From assembly GCF_026262505.1 (NCBI RefSeq), contig NC_067206.1, positions 15,434,205 through 15,498,204 on the forward strand: a DNA stretch of 64,000 nucleotides, written 5' to 3'. Position 1 is the first letter of the stretch. Each line of letters begins with the position of its first letter. The notes under the pieces are model-generated. The model did not search any database. It was not told where the DNA came from and worked only from the letters and a program-made list of their open reading frames with translations. Shown one piece after another: positions 39,727 to 49,280 of this stretch. The DNA is from Trichomonas vaginalis G3. Taxonomy: Eukaryota > Parabasalia > Trichomonadida > Trichomonadidae. The position numbers were made by a program, and so were the translations under genes.

Positions 39727-40682
39727 TCATCATTTTCAACTTCTTTAGCATATTCGTCAGGAGTTGTCTTATATTTGTTAGGAACTGTCTTTGAAAGTAT
39801 ACCACCTTGAACTTTGACAAGTTTGAAACGAGGTCTGGCAATAGTAGTTTTATCTTCTGCTTGCAGTGTGTACATTTTGCCATGTTTGCCTAAAACTTCA
39901 TAATATTCTCTTGTATACTTTCTTCTATTTTTACGAACACGAATGTGAGTACCTGTCGGGTTCCCATTGTTGTCATAGTCAATAGTATTTTCATATGGGT
40001 CGCGTTTAGGTATTTCTATTTTTACTTTGTCACCTTTCTGAAGTTTGAAGCCCGGCATTCTTTCTTGTTTGTCTCTTTTGACTAAATTATTAAATATATA
40101 GTCTTTCTCTAAGTCAGGGTTGTTTTTCATTTCTTCGGGGGAGTGGTTTCCCAAACCTTTTTGTTTACGTTATTGTAAATATTTTAAAACTTGTCTCATC
40201 TTTGCCATGGAGAAGTGTCTATACTTGTCGTCATATGACATTTCATTTGCTTCACCACCTTGTGGTTGGTTTAAGTCTCTTAACATTTTTATACAACCGT
40301 CAATGACACCAAGAGCAGAATGGTTTTGGTCGACAATGAAATATTGGTTTACATTTTTTGAACGCAGATAGTTTTTTACATCATCTGATTTGAAAAACTT
40401 TCACAGTCAGATGTCAGTTTTGTTGGATGGTATTTGTCAAACGAATATTGTCAAAGCAGTTTTCACATCTAAAATATTTTTTGGACCATAATGGTATGGC
40501 TTCACAGTATCTTGTGTTTTGACCAACAAATATTAACTAGTATGGAGGTCCATCTGTTCTAACTCTCGGAATGTTTCCAAGATATCCATAAACCAAGCAT
40601 TTGGTGTTGAACTAAAGATTTTTATCATGAGTGCTTTCTTTGTCGCTTTAGAAACATAGGGGTCCTTATTCGGATTCGTCAT
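39723..40682 (-). pseudogene. Polinton-type integrase, broken
   Basis: A core segment with DQNHSALGVIDGCIKMLRDLN matches the element B integrase (DHNHNILGIINRFIRTLRDLN). The C-terminal part has a small barrel-like tail (RMPGFKLQKGDKVKIEI). The gene overlaps the end of the fibre gene by 4 bases and starts 17 bases from the divergent 40700 gene. It is broken, with several breaks. Confidence 0.7.
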
Positions 40683-40699
40683 TTTTTACCCTATAAGAA

Positions 40700-41058
40700 A
40701 TGGGTTTATTTGGCGCATTAGCAGGAGTTGCATCCAGATTTTTGCCCGCAGTGGGAACAATAGCCAAAGGTGCATTTGGAGTTGGAAGGAAGATTTTGAG
40801 TACATTAGGTATACTTAAAGAGAAAGCACAACCTATTATACAAACTGTACAAAGGTTGGGATGTAGCACGAGATGCAACAAATCTTATTCCAAATCCTGA
40901 AACAAGAGGAAAAGTTCAAGGATGGATGGACAATGTAGGAAGACAAGCAGGAAACTATTATAACAAAGCAAATGACTACTATAACCAAGCAGGACACTAT
41001 ATGGACCAAGGTGAAAGATTCTTTAACAGAGGAATAACCATGCACAACAGTGGGTAAA
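40700..41058 (+). pseudogene. Amphipathic small protein, pVI-like in composition, broken
   Basis: The N-terminus MGLFGALAGVASRFLPAVG forms a glycine/alanine-rich amphipathic helix, as in membrane-lytic minor virion proteins. Downstream sequence is N-, Y- and Q-rich. It is comparable to the 6774 protein of element A by composition only. It is broken, with about one break. Confidence 0.45.
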
Positions 41059-41141
41059 CAATAACCAACCTCAACCGCCTCAAACGTGGGGAATGTAAAT
41101 TTTTTACTGAGATGAAATGAACAAATGCAGCATTGAGACAA

Positions 41142-41273
41142 ATGAGTTCAAGATGGATTTGTAGGCTTCCAGCATTTACACCACGCTGTTTTGTAAAGTT
41201 CTTTCCTATACCTCAGGAAGTTTTAGACCGACTTAAAAAACCTAAACAACCAGTTGAAAACAAACCAAACTAA
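41142..41273 (+). CDS. Very small basic protein (43 aa)
   Basis: MSSRWICRLPAFTPRC and a proline/lysine-rich tail form a short complete frame between two element genes. It fills an otherwise empty gap and could be a small virion or regulatory peptide. There is no homologue, and the size makes it uncertain. Confidence 0.3.
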   Translation: MSSRWICRLPAFTPRCFVKFFPIPQEVLDRLKKPKQPVENKPN

Positions 41274-41291
41274 ATTTTTTTATGAGATGAA

Positions 41292-41875
41292 ATGACCGAA
41301 GAAGTTGAAACGGTAGATTTGACACCACAAACAAAAAGTTCAGAACCATTGTCAAAACCTGTCAAAGAACTTACAGATGAAGAGAAAAATTCAATAATAG
41401 AAAGTGCCAGGTCTGGAAATACAAACCCTAACTATAAAGTCACTTTTCATAGAAATGGAACGGCTAGTATCTCAAAAAGAAACAGACTCTCACAAATAAA
41501 ATATTGAAGTCTGAAGGAGCTTTCGAGACAACAGATGGAAAAGTTTACTTCACTGACCAACAGTTCATTATAGAACATCTCATTGACTTAGAGTCGAAAT
41601 ATTCTAAACTTTACAACAAACACAAAAAGTTGAAAGGAAAACAAAAACAAATGGCATATGATATTTATGAAGATGTTGACGACACAACTGTTCCTGCAAG
41701 TGAAGTAAAGTCAGAGAAACCGAAAAGTGACGAAAAACCGATAGAAGAAGAAAAACCAAAAACTGAAGATAAACCAAAACCAAAGTTTAGTTTCCAAACT
41801 AAACCAAGTCAACCTTCATTAGCTGGTATGGGTTGGCGTCAAAGACTTATGGCAGCAGGCGGTTATGTAAAGTAA
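41292..41875 (+). pseudogene. Charged K/E/P-rich protein, probably broken
   Basis: The span begins with MTEEVETVDLTPQTKSS and later holds a coiled-coil-like stretch (LESKYSKLYNKHKKLKGKQKQ). It ends in a long K/E/P-rich tail and MGWRQRLMAAGGYVK. The start follows TTTTTTTATGAGATGAA. It could be a scaffold or capsid-associated protein. It is probably broken, with about one break. Confidence 0.4.
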
Positions 41876-42212
41876 AGAAAAAAATATTTTTTATTTTTAT
41901 AAAAATGCCCCCATATAGAATGGATAGAAAGTCTGCTAGAATAAAAGCAGAGTTACAAAGATATGGTTGGAGAGTTTCGAAGAAGTTTAAATATAGGAAG
42001 GGAAGACCCATAAAAGTATCCATGAGGTCAAGAGTAGCTTTGGTAGCTTTAAGTGGAGCTATCTCTTCTTTGACTTGTGCAATTTTGGTTGCAATTGTGG
42101 TTTGAGCTCCTTCAAGTTCGCCGTCTATGTCGTTCTCAACACCTTCAACCATAGCTTGAAACTTTTCATCGGTCCATTGAGTTTGGTGTGGGACGAATTT
42201 AACTTGCTTCAT
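41847..42212 (-). CDS. Small helical protein (up to 121 aa), uncertain
   Basis: The N-terminal ~70 residues (WTDEKFQAMVEGVENDIDGEL...KIAQVKEEIAPLKATKATLDL) read as a good coiled coil. It overlaps the 41905 plus-strand frame, and the true end is unclear. It lies in a block of small genes with less AT-rich composition. Confidence 0.35.
   Translation of the reverse strand: MKQVKFVPHQTQWTDEKFQAMVEGVENDIDGELEGAQTTIATKIAQVKEEIAPLKATKATLDLMDTFMGLPFLYLNFFETLQPYLCNSAFILADFLSILYGGIFIKIKNIFFFTLHNRLLP
41905..42105 (+). CDS. Small basic protein (66 aa), uncertain
   Basis: The N-terminal ~40 residues (MPPYRMDRKSARIKAELQRYGWRVSKKFKYRKGR) are strongly basic. A TTTTTATTTTTATAAAA leader precedes the ATG. The C-terminal half overlaps a minus-strand frame, so one of the two is a shadow in the overlap. 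Confidence 0.35.
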   Translation: MPPYRMDRKSARIKAELQRYGWRVSKKFKYRKGRPIKVSMRSRVALVALSGAISSLTCAILVAIVV

Positions 42213-42236
42213 TCAAAAAATGAAAAAAAAATGTTT

Positions 42237-42440
42237 TTACTCTAAACGTGCCATGTATATGGCTATAAGAAACTTACCAGAAGGCTTCTTCTTCACACGA
42301 GTCTCTGGTAACTTGAGAGTTCTTGTTGGAGTTGGGTCTGGAATTTCAATTCTTGCCACCATAAACTGTGTATTGACCGAACTTGCATTTGCAGGAAGAC
42401 CGGTCACTACAAGGTTCACAGTTGAAATAGTTGTACTCAT
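42237..42440 (-). CDS. Small protein of unknown function (67 aa)
   Basis: The frame begins MSTTISTVNLVVTGLPANASS, a beta-type N-terminus, and ends in a basic stretch. Composition is less AT-biased than neighbouring capsid genes, as in the adjacent small genes. No family is recognised. Confidence 0.4.
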   Translation of the reverse strand: MSTTISTVNLVVTGLPANASSVNTQFMVARIEIPDPTPTRTLKLPETRVKKKPSGKFLIAIYMARLE

Positions 42441-42579
42441 ACCTGGTGAGTACGAGTGTGAGTAAAAACAAAAAAAAGTGAGTTAAAATGAGATGTTTAC
42501 TGAATTGGTTGGATGTCGCCTTCACAGGTTATGTAGAACGGCTGACCAGAGAAGTGAAGGAGACCCTTGAGAATTTGGT

Positions 42580-42861
42580 TCATTCTGGGAAAGGGTTCTC
42601 TCTGTTTGGAAGTAGTATCCAAGGACGCTTGGCAAAGAACTTTATAATGGCTTCCTTCTTTGCTTGCTTTATGTCGTCGAAGGCTGTCCCGTCTGGTATT
42701 TGAATTGGAATTCCAGTCGAAGTCTCGAGATTCAAGGCAGCCCTTCCCGTTATCCAACCGTTAACAAGCTTGCCTTTTACATTCTGCCTGAGGAAGTCTT
42801 TAACAAGCTCGTTAATTTCAATTAGGTAAATTGCCTCGTCGGTAGGTTCGACCTCGACCAT
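42580..42861 (-). CDS. Small protein of unknown function (93 aa)
   Basis: The start MVEVEPTDEAIYLIEINELVKDFLRQNV lies immediately beside the 21-bp tandem repeat, so the repeat is its upstream region. It is helical and mixed-charge, with two aromatic-flanked glycines in the middle. The C-terminus may be altered, as other frames continue leftward to 42497. Confidence 0.4.
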   Translation of the reverse strand: MVEVEPTDEAIYLIEINELVKDFLRQNVKGKLVNGWITGRAALNLETSTGIPIQIPDGTAFDDIKQAKKEAIIKFFAKRPWILLPNRENPFPE

Positions 42862-42862
42862 T

Positions 42863-43215
42863 GCTACTGTCAGTAAAAGTACTGCTACTGTCAGAAAAAG
42901 TACTGCTACTGTCAGTAAAAGTACTGCTACTGTCAGTAAAAGTACTGCTACTGTCAGAAAAAGTACTGCTACTGTCAGAAAAAGTACTGCTACTGTCAGT
43001 AAAAGTACTGCTACTGTCAGAAAAAGTACTGCTACTGTCAGTAAAAGTACTGCTACTGTCAGAAAAAGTACTGCTACTGTCAGTAAAAGTACTTTTTCTG
43101 ACAGTAAAAAGGAAAATTTGAGAGAGTTTTCGACGATAAAGTACTGCTACTGTCAGAAATAGTACTGCTACTGTCAGTAAAAGTACTGCTACTGTCAGAA
43201 AAAGTACTGCTAGTA
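42863..43215. repeat. 21-bp tandem repeat, about 15 units
   Basis: The unit GCTACTGTCAGTAAAAGTACT, with alternating AGTAAAA and AGAAAAA variants, repeats across 42867-43098. It resumes after an interruption (43100-43140) up to about 43215. Each unit contains AGTACT and CTGTCAG. It sits between the divergent genes at 42861 (-) and 43257 (+), the place of a shared regulatory region. Confidence 0.85.
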
Positions 43216-43256
43216 GCAGAGATTTTTATCGTTGTGGTCCGACAGGACACAAACGA

Positions 43257-43787
43257 ATGTCCGACGTCCCACCAACCGAGTCCATTCCCAAACCAGAGGA
43301 ACCTAAAGAACCACAACAGTCTCCTCAGCAACCTCAGTTCCAGCAAGTACCTCCGAATTACTACCCTCCTCAGCCTATGCCTTACTTCCCCAACCCTTGG
43401 TTGTTCCAGCAAGCTCCACCCCAGCAATTCCAATTCCAATCTCAATCGAAGAGAGACCAAGACTTCGAAGAAGGTCTGAACCGTTTACGCAAAGAGTATG
43501 CTACAGCTCCAATGGAAGATGACAGGCTTTCAGTCTCTTCCCTAAGGTCGACCAATTCGACTCGTACCACAGATTCGGTTCGTGACCGTGAAGACTACCT
43601 CAAGCAGTCTGAGAGACTCTTCATCTTACAGCCATTTACAGCTGGAGCTCTCAAGAACATGCGCAATTACGAAGGTCAGACACCAGCTGGAGACCGCAAA
43701 ACAGACGTGCTTACAAGAGCAGTCCAACTGGTCAAGACAAAGACTGAGATAGTCGACTTCATTCTTGCAGCTTGCCCTTACAAGTAA
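43257..43787 (+). CDS. Proline/glutamine-rich protein (176 aa)
   Basis: Residues 1-65 are a P/Q-rich disordered segment (QQSPQQPQFQQ...PYFPNP). The rest is a charged helical part with LSVSSLRSTNSTRTTDS and a conserved-looking C-terminal helix ending DFILAACPYK. Codon use is less AT-rich than in flanking capsid genes. Function is unknown. Confidence 0.5.
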   Translation: MSDVPPTESIPKPEEPKEPQQSPQQPQFQQVPPNYYPPQPMPYFPNPWLFQQAPPQQFQFQSQSKRDQDFEEGLNRLRKEYATAPMEDDRLSVSSLRSTNSTRTTDSVRDREDYLKQSERLFILQPFTAGALKNMRNYEGQTPAGDRKTDVLTRAVQLVKTKTEIVDFILAACPYK

Positions 43788-43815
43788 AAAAATAAACAAT
43801 TACGAATTAAACTTT

Positions 43816-44016
43816 TTACTCTTTCTTTTCTGAGTTGTTTAGAGCTGGTTTCTCTTGTAGAAACCTTTCGTACTCTTCCATGGTCATGTAATTGCGAATT
43901 TGGTACGCAATTCCAGGTTCGTTGTTTTTGAACCTTATGTATGTAACGCTTCCATCCTCCTCAGGGAAGTAAGCTTCTAACATCTGACCAAGTTTTCTCG
44001 GTGACTCGGAGCTCAT
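43816..44016 (-). CDS. Small acidic protein (66 aa)
   Basis: The ATG at 44016 (MSSESPRKLGQMLEAYFPEED) opens a short frame with a VTYIRFKNN strand and acidic helices. The start is followed upstream by AAAATGTCAC, as in the next gene. No family is recognised. Confidence 0.4.
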   Translation of the reverse strand: MSSESPRKLGQMLEAYFPEEDGSVTYIRFKNNEPGIAYQIRNYMTMEEYERFLQEKPALNNSEKKE

Positions 44017-44052
44017 TAAAAATGTCACTTTTTAAACGTTAAGTTTTTAGTC

Positions 44053-44241
44053 TTAATTTACCCTTTGTTTGTCAAGGTAGTATTGGAGCGCAATTTCTCC
44101 AAATTCTCTGTGTCGGAGTTCTTCAGCATTTTCCAAGGTGTACCTGGAGAACTCAAAGAAGTTGTCAAGAACATACTGCCATGCTGCTCTTCTGAGTTCG
44201 TCGATATTTTGGAAGTGTTGCACCTTCGAGTCTTCGGACAT
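44053..44241 (-). CDS. Small helical protein (62 aa)
   Basis: It begins MSEDSKVQHFQNIDELRRAAWQYVLDNFFEF, a compact helical protein; an upstream in-frame start at 44280 is possible. It lies between two similarly small genes. Confidence 0.4.
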   Translation of the reverse strand: MSEDSKVQHFQNIDELRRAAWQYVLDNFFEFSRYTLENAEELRHREFGEIALQYYLDKQRVN

Positions 44242-44285
44242 GAAAAAAATGACACTTTTTCTATTAAACCGTTTTGGCATTTCTC

Positions 44286-44465
44286 ATGAGTGAGTATAGT
44301 TCTGCTGAACCATTGGAAGAGAAGAAGTACCCTTGCTGGCAAAAGACAAAAATAGTTGCCTTAGTTGTCATTGCAATTGTACTCGTAATTGAATTCATTG
44401 TACGTCTCTTCACGTACATAAAACTCAGCAATGGTATTTGCTTTAAGAAGCTACCATCTTACTAA
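44286..44465 (+). CDS. Small single-pass membrane protein (59 aa)
   Basis: After a charged N-terminus comes a strong transmembrane segment (IVALVVIAIVLVIEFIVRLF, residues ~23-42) and a short basic tail. It could anchor in a host membrane. No family is recognised. Confidence 0.45.
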   Translation: MSEYSSAEPLEEKKYPCWQKTKIVALVVIAIVLVIEFIVRLFTYIKLSNGICFKKLPSY

Positions 44466-44484
44466 GACTAAACACTTACATTTT

Positions 44485-45360
44485 TCAAGCTTGACTTTTT
44501 ACAATTTGAACTTTGTTTGCGTAGATATGAATTCTGAAAGAAGTATGAGGGTCTTGTATGACTTTGTACTTCTCCCATAGTTCATGTCTGTCAAACTTAC
44601 CTGCCATGGACTCTTTCATAAGTTCCATGAAATCGTCTTCGGACAATCCGGGGAAAAGTATTATGTCAGTAAGTATTCTTTTAACATCCTTACTTAAACT
44701 TTTTGCTGTCTGTACACAAATGACAACTGAGATGTTAAAGCGTCTGAGCTTCTTAAGAATTCGACACATATCTTGTTCTCTGTTCTTTAACAAAGGATGA
44801 GAGGCGAAATCATCTAAGATAAGAAGACATCTATGAGGGTAAGTCTTCCAATCGTAAGATTGCAATTTCTTCGAAATGTATTCTATCTCTTTCTGTTTGT
44901 TTCTGAAGTGTTTCTTCTCTAATATTCTCTGCATTTCCTCATTTGGGTCTTTAAACTTAGAATTTATATACTCATTTATAGCATTATACTTCAAAACTCT
45001 TCTTTGGTACTTCTTTATCCAATCTAACAACTCAGTATCCTTTATACATACTAACTTAGACTTCTTTATAATATCTTTGAACGAATTGACGGTTTGGTCA
45101 AATTGACCAGAAGTACTACAAATGACTACTAACTCATAGAATGGGTTCTTCTCATCTAGTTCTTGTTGTTGTGCAGCCATTTTAAGATAAGTGAAAGTCT
45201 TACCCGACCCAGGTGGTGCAATTAGACCTGTTATACCATTCTGAGCAAATAAGAACTTGTCATGTATAGGCTTTATCTGAGCATTTTCTAACTTCCCCTT
45301 GTTCTTGTTTAAAACATTCTCAAATTTCTTGTCAATGTCAGCAAACTTTTTTTCTAACAT
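44485..45360 (-). CDS. Packaging ATPase, FtsK/HerA type (291 aa)
   Basis: The ATG at 45360 (MLEKKFADIDKKF) is chosen because it follows an AT-rich divergent spacer. Walker A is APPGSGKTFTY near residue 50, and Walker B-like is CLLILDDFASH near residue 180. RRFNISVVICVQTAKSL occupies the same place as in the element A ATPase. Overall similarity to A's enzyme is low outside motifs, so C belongs to a different lineage. It looks whole. Confidence 0.8.
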   Translation of the reverse strand: MLEKKFADIDKKFENVLNKNKGKLENAQIKPIHDKFLFAQNGITGLIAPPGSGKTFTYLKMAAQQQELDEKNPFYELVVICSTSGQFDQTVNSFKDIIKKSKLVCIKDTELLDWIKKYQRRVLKYNAINEYINSKFKDPNEEMQRILEKKHFRNKQKEIEYISKKLQSYDWKTYPHRCLLILDDFASHPLLKNREQDMCRILKKLRRFNISVVICVQTAKSLSKDVKRILTDIILFPGLSEDDFMELMKESMAGKFDRHELWEKYKVIQDPHTSFRIHIYANKVQIVKSQA

Positions 45361-45396
45361 ATTTTTAGAAAAATTAAAATTTTTATCTTTTAGAAA

Positions 45397-45845
45397 ATGT
45401 CTAGCGATTTCGCTATCTATATTCGAGACAAGTTTTTGACAGCAAAACATCTGTCGACCATAAAATCTTACATAGTGTAAACAAGAAAGGTGAATTTGTT
45501 CTAAAGTTCTGTTTCTGGGAATATGACAAGAACCATAAAACATTACAAAGAGCAGTCTTAAAATTTGTCAATGACAGACTTGTTGACAGAGATGACGCCG
45601 ATTGGAAAGATGAAGTCCAACAAAAGTTCTTAGAATGCAAAGAAGACACATGCGCTGTTCTTGAAGATGAAATAGAAAACAGAATAGATGAGCTATTAAA
45701 GGACAAAGAACTTTTACATAAATATGGTTCTGAGAAATTTGACGTCTCACCACCAGAGAAGAAGAAGAAAGAAAAGAAAGAGAAAAAAGTAGAAGAGAAG
45801 AAAGAACCAGAGCCAATTCCAGAGAAAAAGAAATTTGACATGTAA
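45397..45845 (+). pseudogene. Charged protein with K/E-rich tail, broken
   Basis: It is divergent from the ATPase gene across a 36-base AT-rich spacer. The main part is helical and mixed-charge, and it ends in a long KKKEKKEKKVEEKKEPEP tail like scaffold-type proteins. It is broken, with about one break. Confidence 0.45.
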
Positions 45846-45861
45846 AAATAAAATTTTATTT

Positions 45862-46281
45862 TTAGAACATTTCTGGGTCAATGTCAATGTTCTCTTCCTC
45901 TTTAGGAGCAAACACTGGCTTAGACTCTAAAATCTTTTTACCCAATTTACCTTGAACTTCTACAACTTTAGACTCATAATATTCATAGTCGTCTGTCTTC
46001 TTTGGTTCATAAGGTATAACAGGTTTGTATGCTTTGCCTTCTTTAAGGTTTGAGAACCTTCTGTCAAAACTTTCTTTGACTGTTAACAAACCTTCTATGT
46101 CTAAGTCTTCAAATTTCGCACCATTTTTAGTCACAATAGCAAACTTAACTGGTTCGATGTTCCAAACTTTGCTGAATGAAGACTTTTCAAAATGGTAGAA
46201 GTAAACATTCAAATATGTGAATGGGTCTAGTTCTTCTTTAAGTCCTGACATGTACTTGTTTACTGAGATGAATTTCGTCAT
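45862..46281 (-). CDS. Conserved-looking small protein (139 aa)
   Basis: The ATG at 46281 (MTKFISVNKYMSGLKEELDPFTYL) opens a complete frame with a compact N-terminal domain and an acidic tail (EEENIDIDPEMF). It lies just after the helicase gene on the same strand, so a replication-associated role is possible but unproven. Confidence 0.45.
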   Translation of the reverse strand: MTKFISVNKYMSGLKEELDPFTYLNVYFYHFEKSSFSKVWNIEPVKFAIVTKNGAKFEDLDIEGLLTVKESFDRRFSNLKEGKAYKPVIPYEPKKTDDYEYYESKVVEVQGKLGKKILESKPVFAPKEEENIDIDPEMF

Positions 46282-46315
46282 CTTTTCTATCGGATAAAAA
46301 AATTTTTTTTTAAAT

Positions 46316-47545
46316 TTACTCAGAAAAATTTTTCTTTGTATATACACCATTCTGAACATCTAAAAGACTTTTGACATTTGCCAAGAATGTTCGTTTAGAA
46401 GCTGCCATATAACCATATTCTTGACAATATTGTTTATACAAATCATATAAAGACCTTTCATCTAATGACACAAAGTCGCTTTCTTCTATGAACAGTTCAT
46501 ATACACTCTTGTTTGCTTCTAACAATGTTTGTCTCTCTTCGGTATGTGGAATTTGTCTTGGATTGAACTTAGAAATATCTAATGTCATGAAATATGAGAA
46601 CAAGTGGTTGTAAAAGTCAGATGTCAAAGTTTCTGCTAAGTCGTCAAAATATTCTGTATCTTGCATATGAGCTTCTGACGTTCTGACAACTACATATCTT
46701 CTGTCAGAACTTTCTAACTTCATCGGAACAGCATTGTTTGAAACCATAATGAAGTTTGCAACATTTTCACAAACTCTTTGGTCTTTATACTTTCTTTCAA
46801 CAACTCCAACTTTGTCTGTTATAAGACTCTTCAAAGCATCTGAGTTCAAAACTTTTGTTGTATCTATACTTTGAAGTTCATTGCAAACTATAAGTTTCAT
46901 ATTCTCTATTGAGGAGTTAAACTTGCCACAGATGTTTTCTAAGTTTGTCATATTCGGATTCGAATACCTTCTAACAGTTTGCACAAAATATCTGTAAAGA
47001 AAGTATTCTTACCTGTTCCTTGTTTTCCAATTATAATGAGAGCAGTTTCATTTTTAGCACTTGGATGTTGTAAGATGTTTGCAAACCAACATAAGATATA
47101 CTCATAACCTTTTCGTTTCCATTGCATATAATTTCTTTGACATGGTCTAACCAAGCTTCTATAATATTTTCTTTCCATTCTACTTGTTCGTATTTATATC
47201 CAGTGAAGATAGAATAGAAGTTTGGAGAAGGTGTATAGAACTTTATACCTCGAACTGAAAAAATCTTCTAACTTTGACAATAAGATATCCCAAGCATCTA
47301 ACATCTTCATGCCAACTTGTACGACTTTTTTTTCTTAAGTTTCTGTCTACATTCTTGTTCAGAACTATTGTTGCTTGGTTTGTTAAAGACAACATCCCAT
47401 TCTTTCATGACATAACATTCTGGGGCAGAGTCGACATAAATGACTAAACGTTTCAAATTCTCGACTGCTTTGTTATAGTCTCTAAATGGACACATATTTC
47501 TGAATGCTTGGAAGTCATAAAAATCTGAAACATCTATTCTGTATA
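46316..47545 (-). pseudogene. SF3 (D5-like) helicase, broken
   Basis: The Walker A segment LIIIGKQGTGKNTFF is typical of phage/NCLDV D5-type helicases, and NFIMVSNNAVPM followed by DRRYVVVR matches the SF3 motif C and arginine region. A primase domain was not seen. Such helicases replace the protein-primed polymerase in Polinton-like viruses and virophages. It is broken, with several breaks. Confidence 0.7.
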
Positions 47546-47573
47546 TTTTATAAAAATAAAAAAAAATATTTTT

Positions 47574-48371
47574 TTATTCTTGACTTTGTTGTTCCATTTG
47601 TTGCATTTGTTGTTCTTGAGCTATTTGTTGTTGAAGTTGTTCTTGTAATACAATACTTTCACCAGTTGCATCTTCCAATTCGAAACTTTCTGCCGTCATT
47701 GACAAATACATAGGACATAAAAGTTTTACAGGAACAAAGTTTGCGTCAACTAATGTCAACGTTATACTTGCCAAAGTGTTTGAGTTCACTAAGGTTGAAA
47801 ATTCTGCATTCGAATGAACAATAGGCAAACCAGCAGAGAAAGTATTGTTTATACGCATAAGTATCTTTTGGTCATAATAGTTTCTGTCGACATTCGAATA
47901 ACACTTTGAACCTAAGTTTGAAACAATATATAAGATTGGTGTGCTTAATGTCAATGGAATAGACATTCCTTGTATGACACCTTTTCCTGTTATAGGAAAC
48001 TGTTGGTAGTAAAAACCAGAAATAAGTTTTGTATTATAGCTCATATCGTTTATAGTAAACTCAGTCGGACATCCAAACATAATGAAACCTGCTCTAGTTG
48101 CAGCACATGTTACACCCGTACTTAAAGTATTAAATAAGTCAACAAAACCTGTTGGTGGTATATCTGAGTAAGTATCTTCAAAGGAGTATTTTTTACCATT
48201 CACAACAATAAAGTCTTCTGGTGTCAAAAGAGCAAAACAGGCTTTAGTCGTCATTGTGTTTAAAGTTAGTTTACAATATCGTCCTTGAGGACTTTGTAAG
48301 TTTGTTGTTATAGAATTATATGACTCAGGGTTTTTAGTCGTAATAGTATAAACCATTATGTCTTCTGCCAT
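47574..48371 (-). CDS. Penton-like minor capsid protein (265 aa)
   Basis: This is a distant homologue of the 12884-13663 protein: LISGFYYQQFPITGKG corresponds to LLLGAYHQELPLKSS, and ITLTLVDANFVPVKL to MTFRLVDFQGEPIEI. The pattern of beta strands and the closing motif fit penton-like jelly-roll proteins of Polintons. The last ~30 residues are glutamine-rich. It is followed on the same strand by the MRSKS-family relative upstream. It looks whole. Confidence 0.6.
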   Translation of the reverse strand: MAEDIMVYTITTKNPESYNSITTNLQSPQGRYCKLTLNTMTTKACFALLTPEDFIVVNGKKYSFEDTYSDIPPTGFVDLFNTLSTGVTCAATRAGFIMFGCPTEFTINDMSYNTKLISGFYYQQFPITGKGVIQGMSIPLTLSTPILYIVSNLGSKCYSNVDRNYYDQKILMRINNTFSAGLPIVHSNAEFSTLVNSNTLASITLTLVDANFVPVKLLCPMYLSMTAESFELEDATGESIVLQEQLQQQIAQEQQMQQMEQQSQE

Positions 48372-48375
48372 TTAC

Positions 48376-48952
48376 TTAGCAAATAAATTTTAATGAAATG
48401 TTGTGGTCGTCAAATATTTTTATAACGTCTGGGAAACTATATTTTAAGTTCAACGTTTCACCTCCTTTCATAACGTATATCTTGTCAATGACATTATATG
48501 AAACACCACAGCAACTAATGTCGGGTTCTATTTCTTTGATGTTTATATCGTCTGCCTCTGTCAAAAGTTTCAATAGTTCTTTCAAAACTTCATGAGGTGC
48601 AATGACATATGAGTTCACTTTTACAGGGTTGTGTTTCGACCAAGTTTAACATTATACTTAAAGCTTGACAAATCTTCTCCTGAGTTTGAAGTTTGTCTTT
48701 CAGTTGTTGGTAGTCGTTTCGAATATCTGCAACAGAACTTAAGTCTCTGCTAACTTCAGGATATGTTGGTTCTTTTACAGGAACAATTGTTATACCATCT
48801 TCGTCTTCGTATGGTTTCCCCACTTCAACATCTCTGTCTTTGACATTGACAACACTTTGACTGTTTGTTTGAGTTGGTGAATTTAACTTCACATCTGCCA
48901 CCGCCATTAAACCTTTTGAAACACTTACGCTTCTATTTTTCGGAAATGACAT
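48376..48952 (-). pseudogene. MRSKS-family conserved protein, element C version, broken
   Basis: The start (MSFPKNRSVSVSKGLMAVADV) parallels MRSKSILAGAVNV, and the C-terminal ISCCGVSYN with NLKYSFPD parallels EIECCGQ with KYKYSNE. Gene order (next to the penton-like gene) is also kept. It is broken, with about one break. Confidence 0.55.
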
Positions 48953-48972
48953 TTTACTTAGAATAAAAAGAT

Positions 48973-49202
48973 GGACGTATTCGGATATCTTTTGAATTGA
49001 AGCAGAACAAAGTTTACTCACAAACAATACAAATACATTGACAGAATAGTTCTTTACAACAAACAATGGAAAATGTTATAGAATAGCAATATTTGCTGAA
49101 CCAAAATATTTTCATAAAGCAAAGAAAGTTGGTATAACTGAAATGGTGAAAGTTCTTGAAGCAGACAAAAATATAACTTCAAAACTTACAGAATATTTCT
49201 AA
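48973..49202 (+). pseudogene. Small basic protein, broken
   Basis: A short plus-strand coding stretch, divergent from the MRSKS-family gene across 20 bases, has FAEPKYFHKAKKVGITEMVKV and ends at 49202. It is broken, with about one or two breaks. Function is unknown. Confidence 0.35.
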
Positions 49203-49280
49203 AGGAAGTTTATATACAATATTATGTCAAAACTGGCGTACTGTCAATATTTGACGGAGAGAAGTCAGTTCAAGAACAAC

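Noticed and set aside
42861-43121. Repetitive LLSVKVLLLSEKV-type frame
   Set aside because: It is a translation of the 21-bp tandem repeat, with no independent evidence of coding.
42863-43215. CRISPR-like array
   Set aside because: Units are contiguous with no unique spacers, and the genome is eukaryotic.
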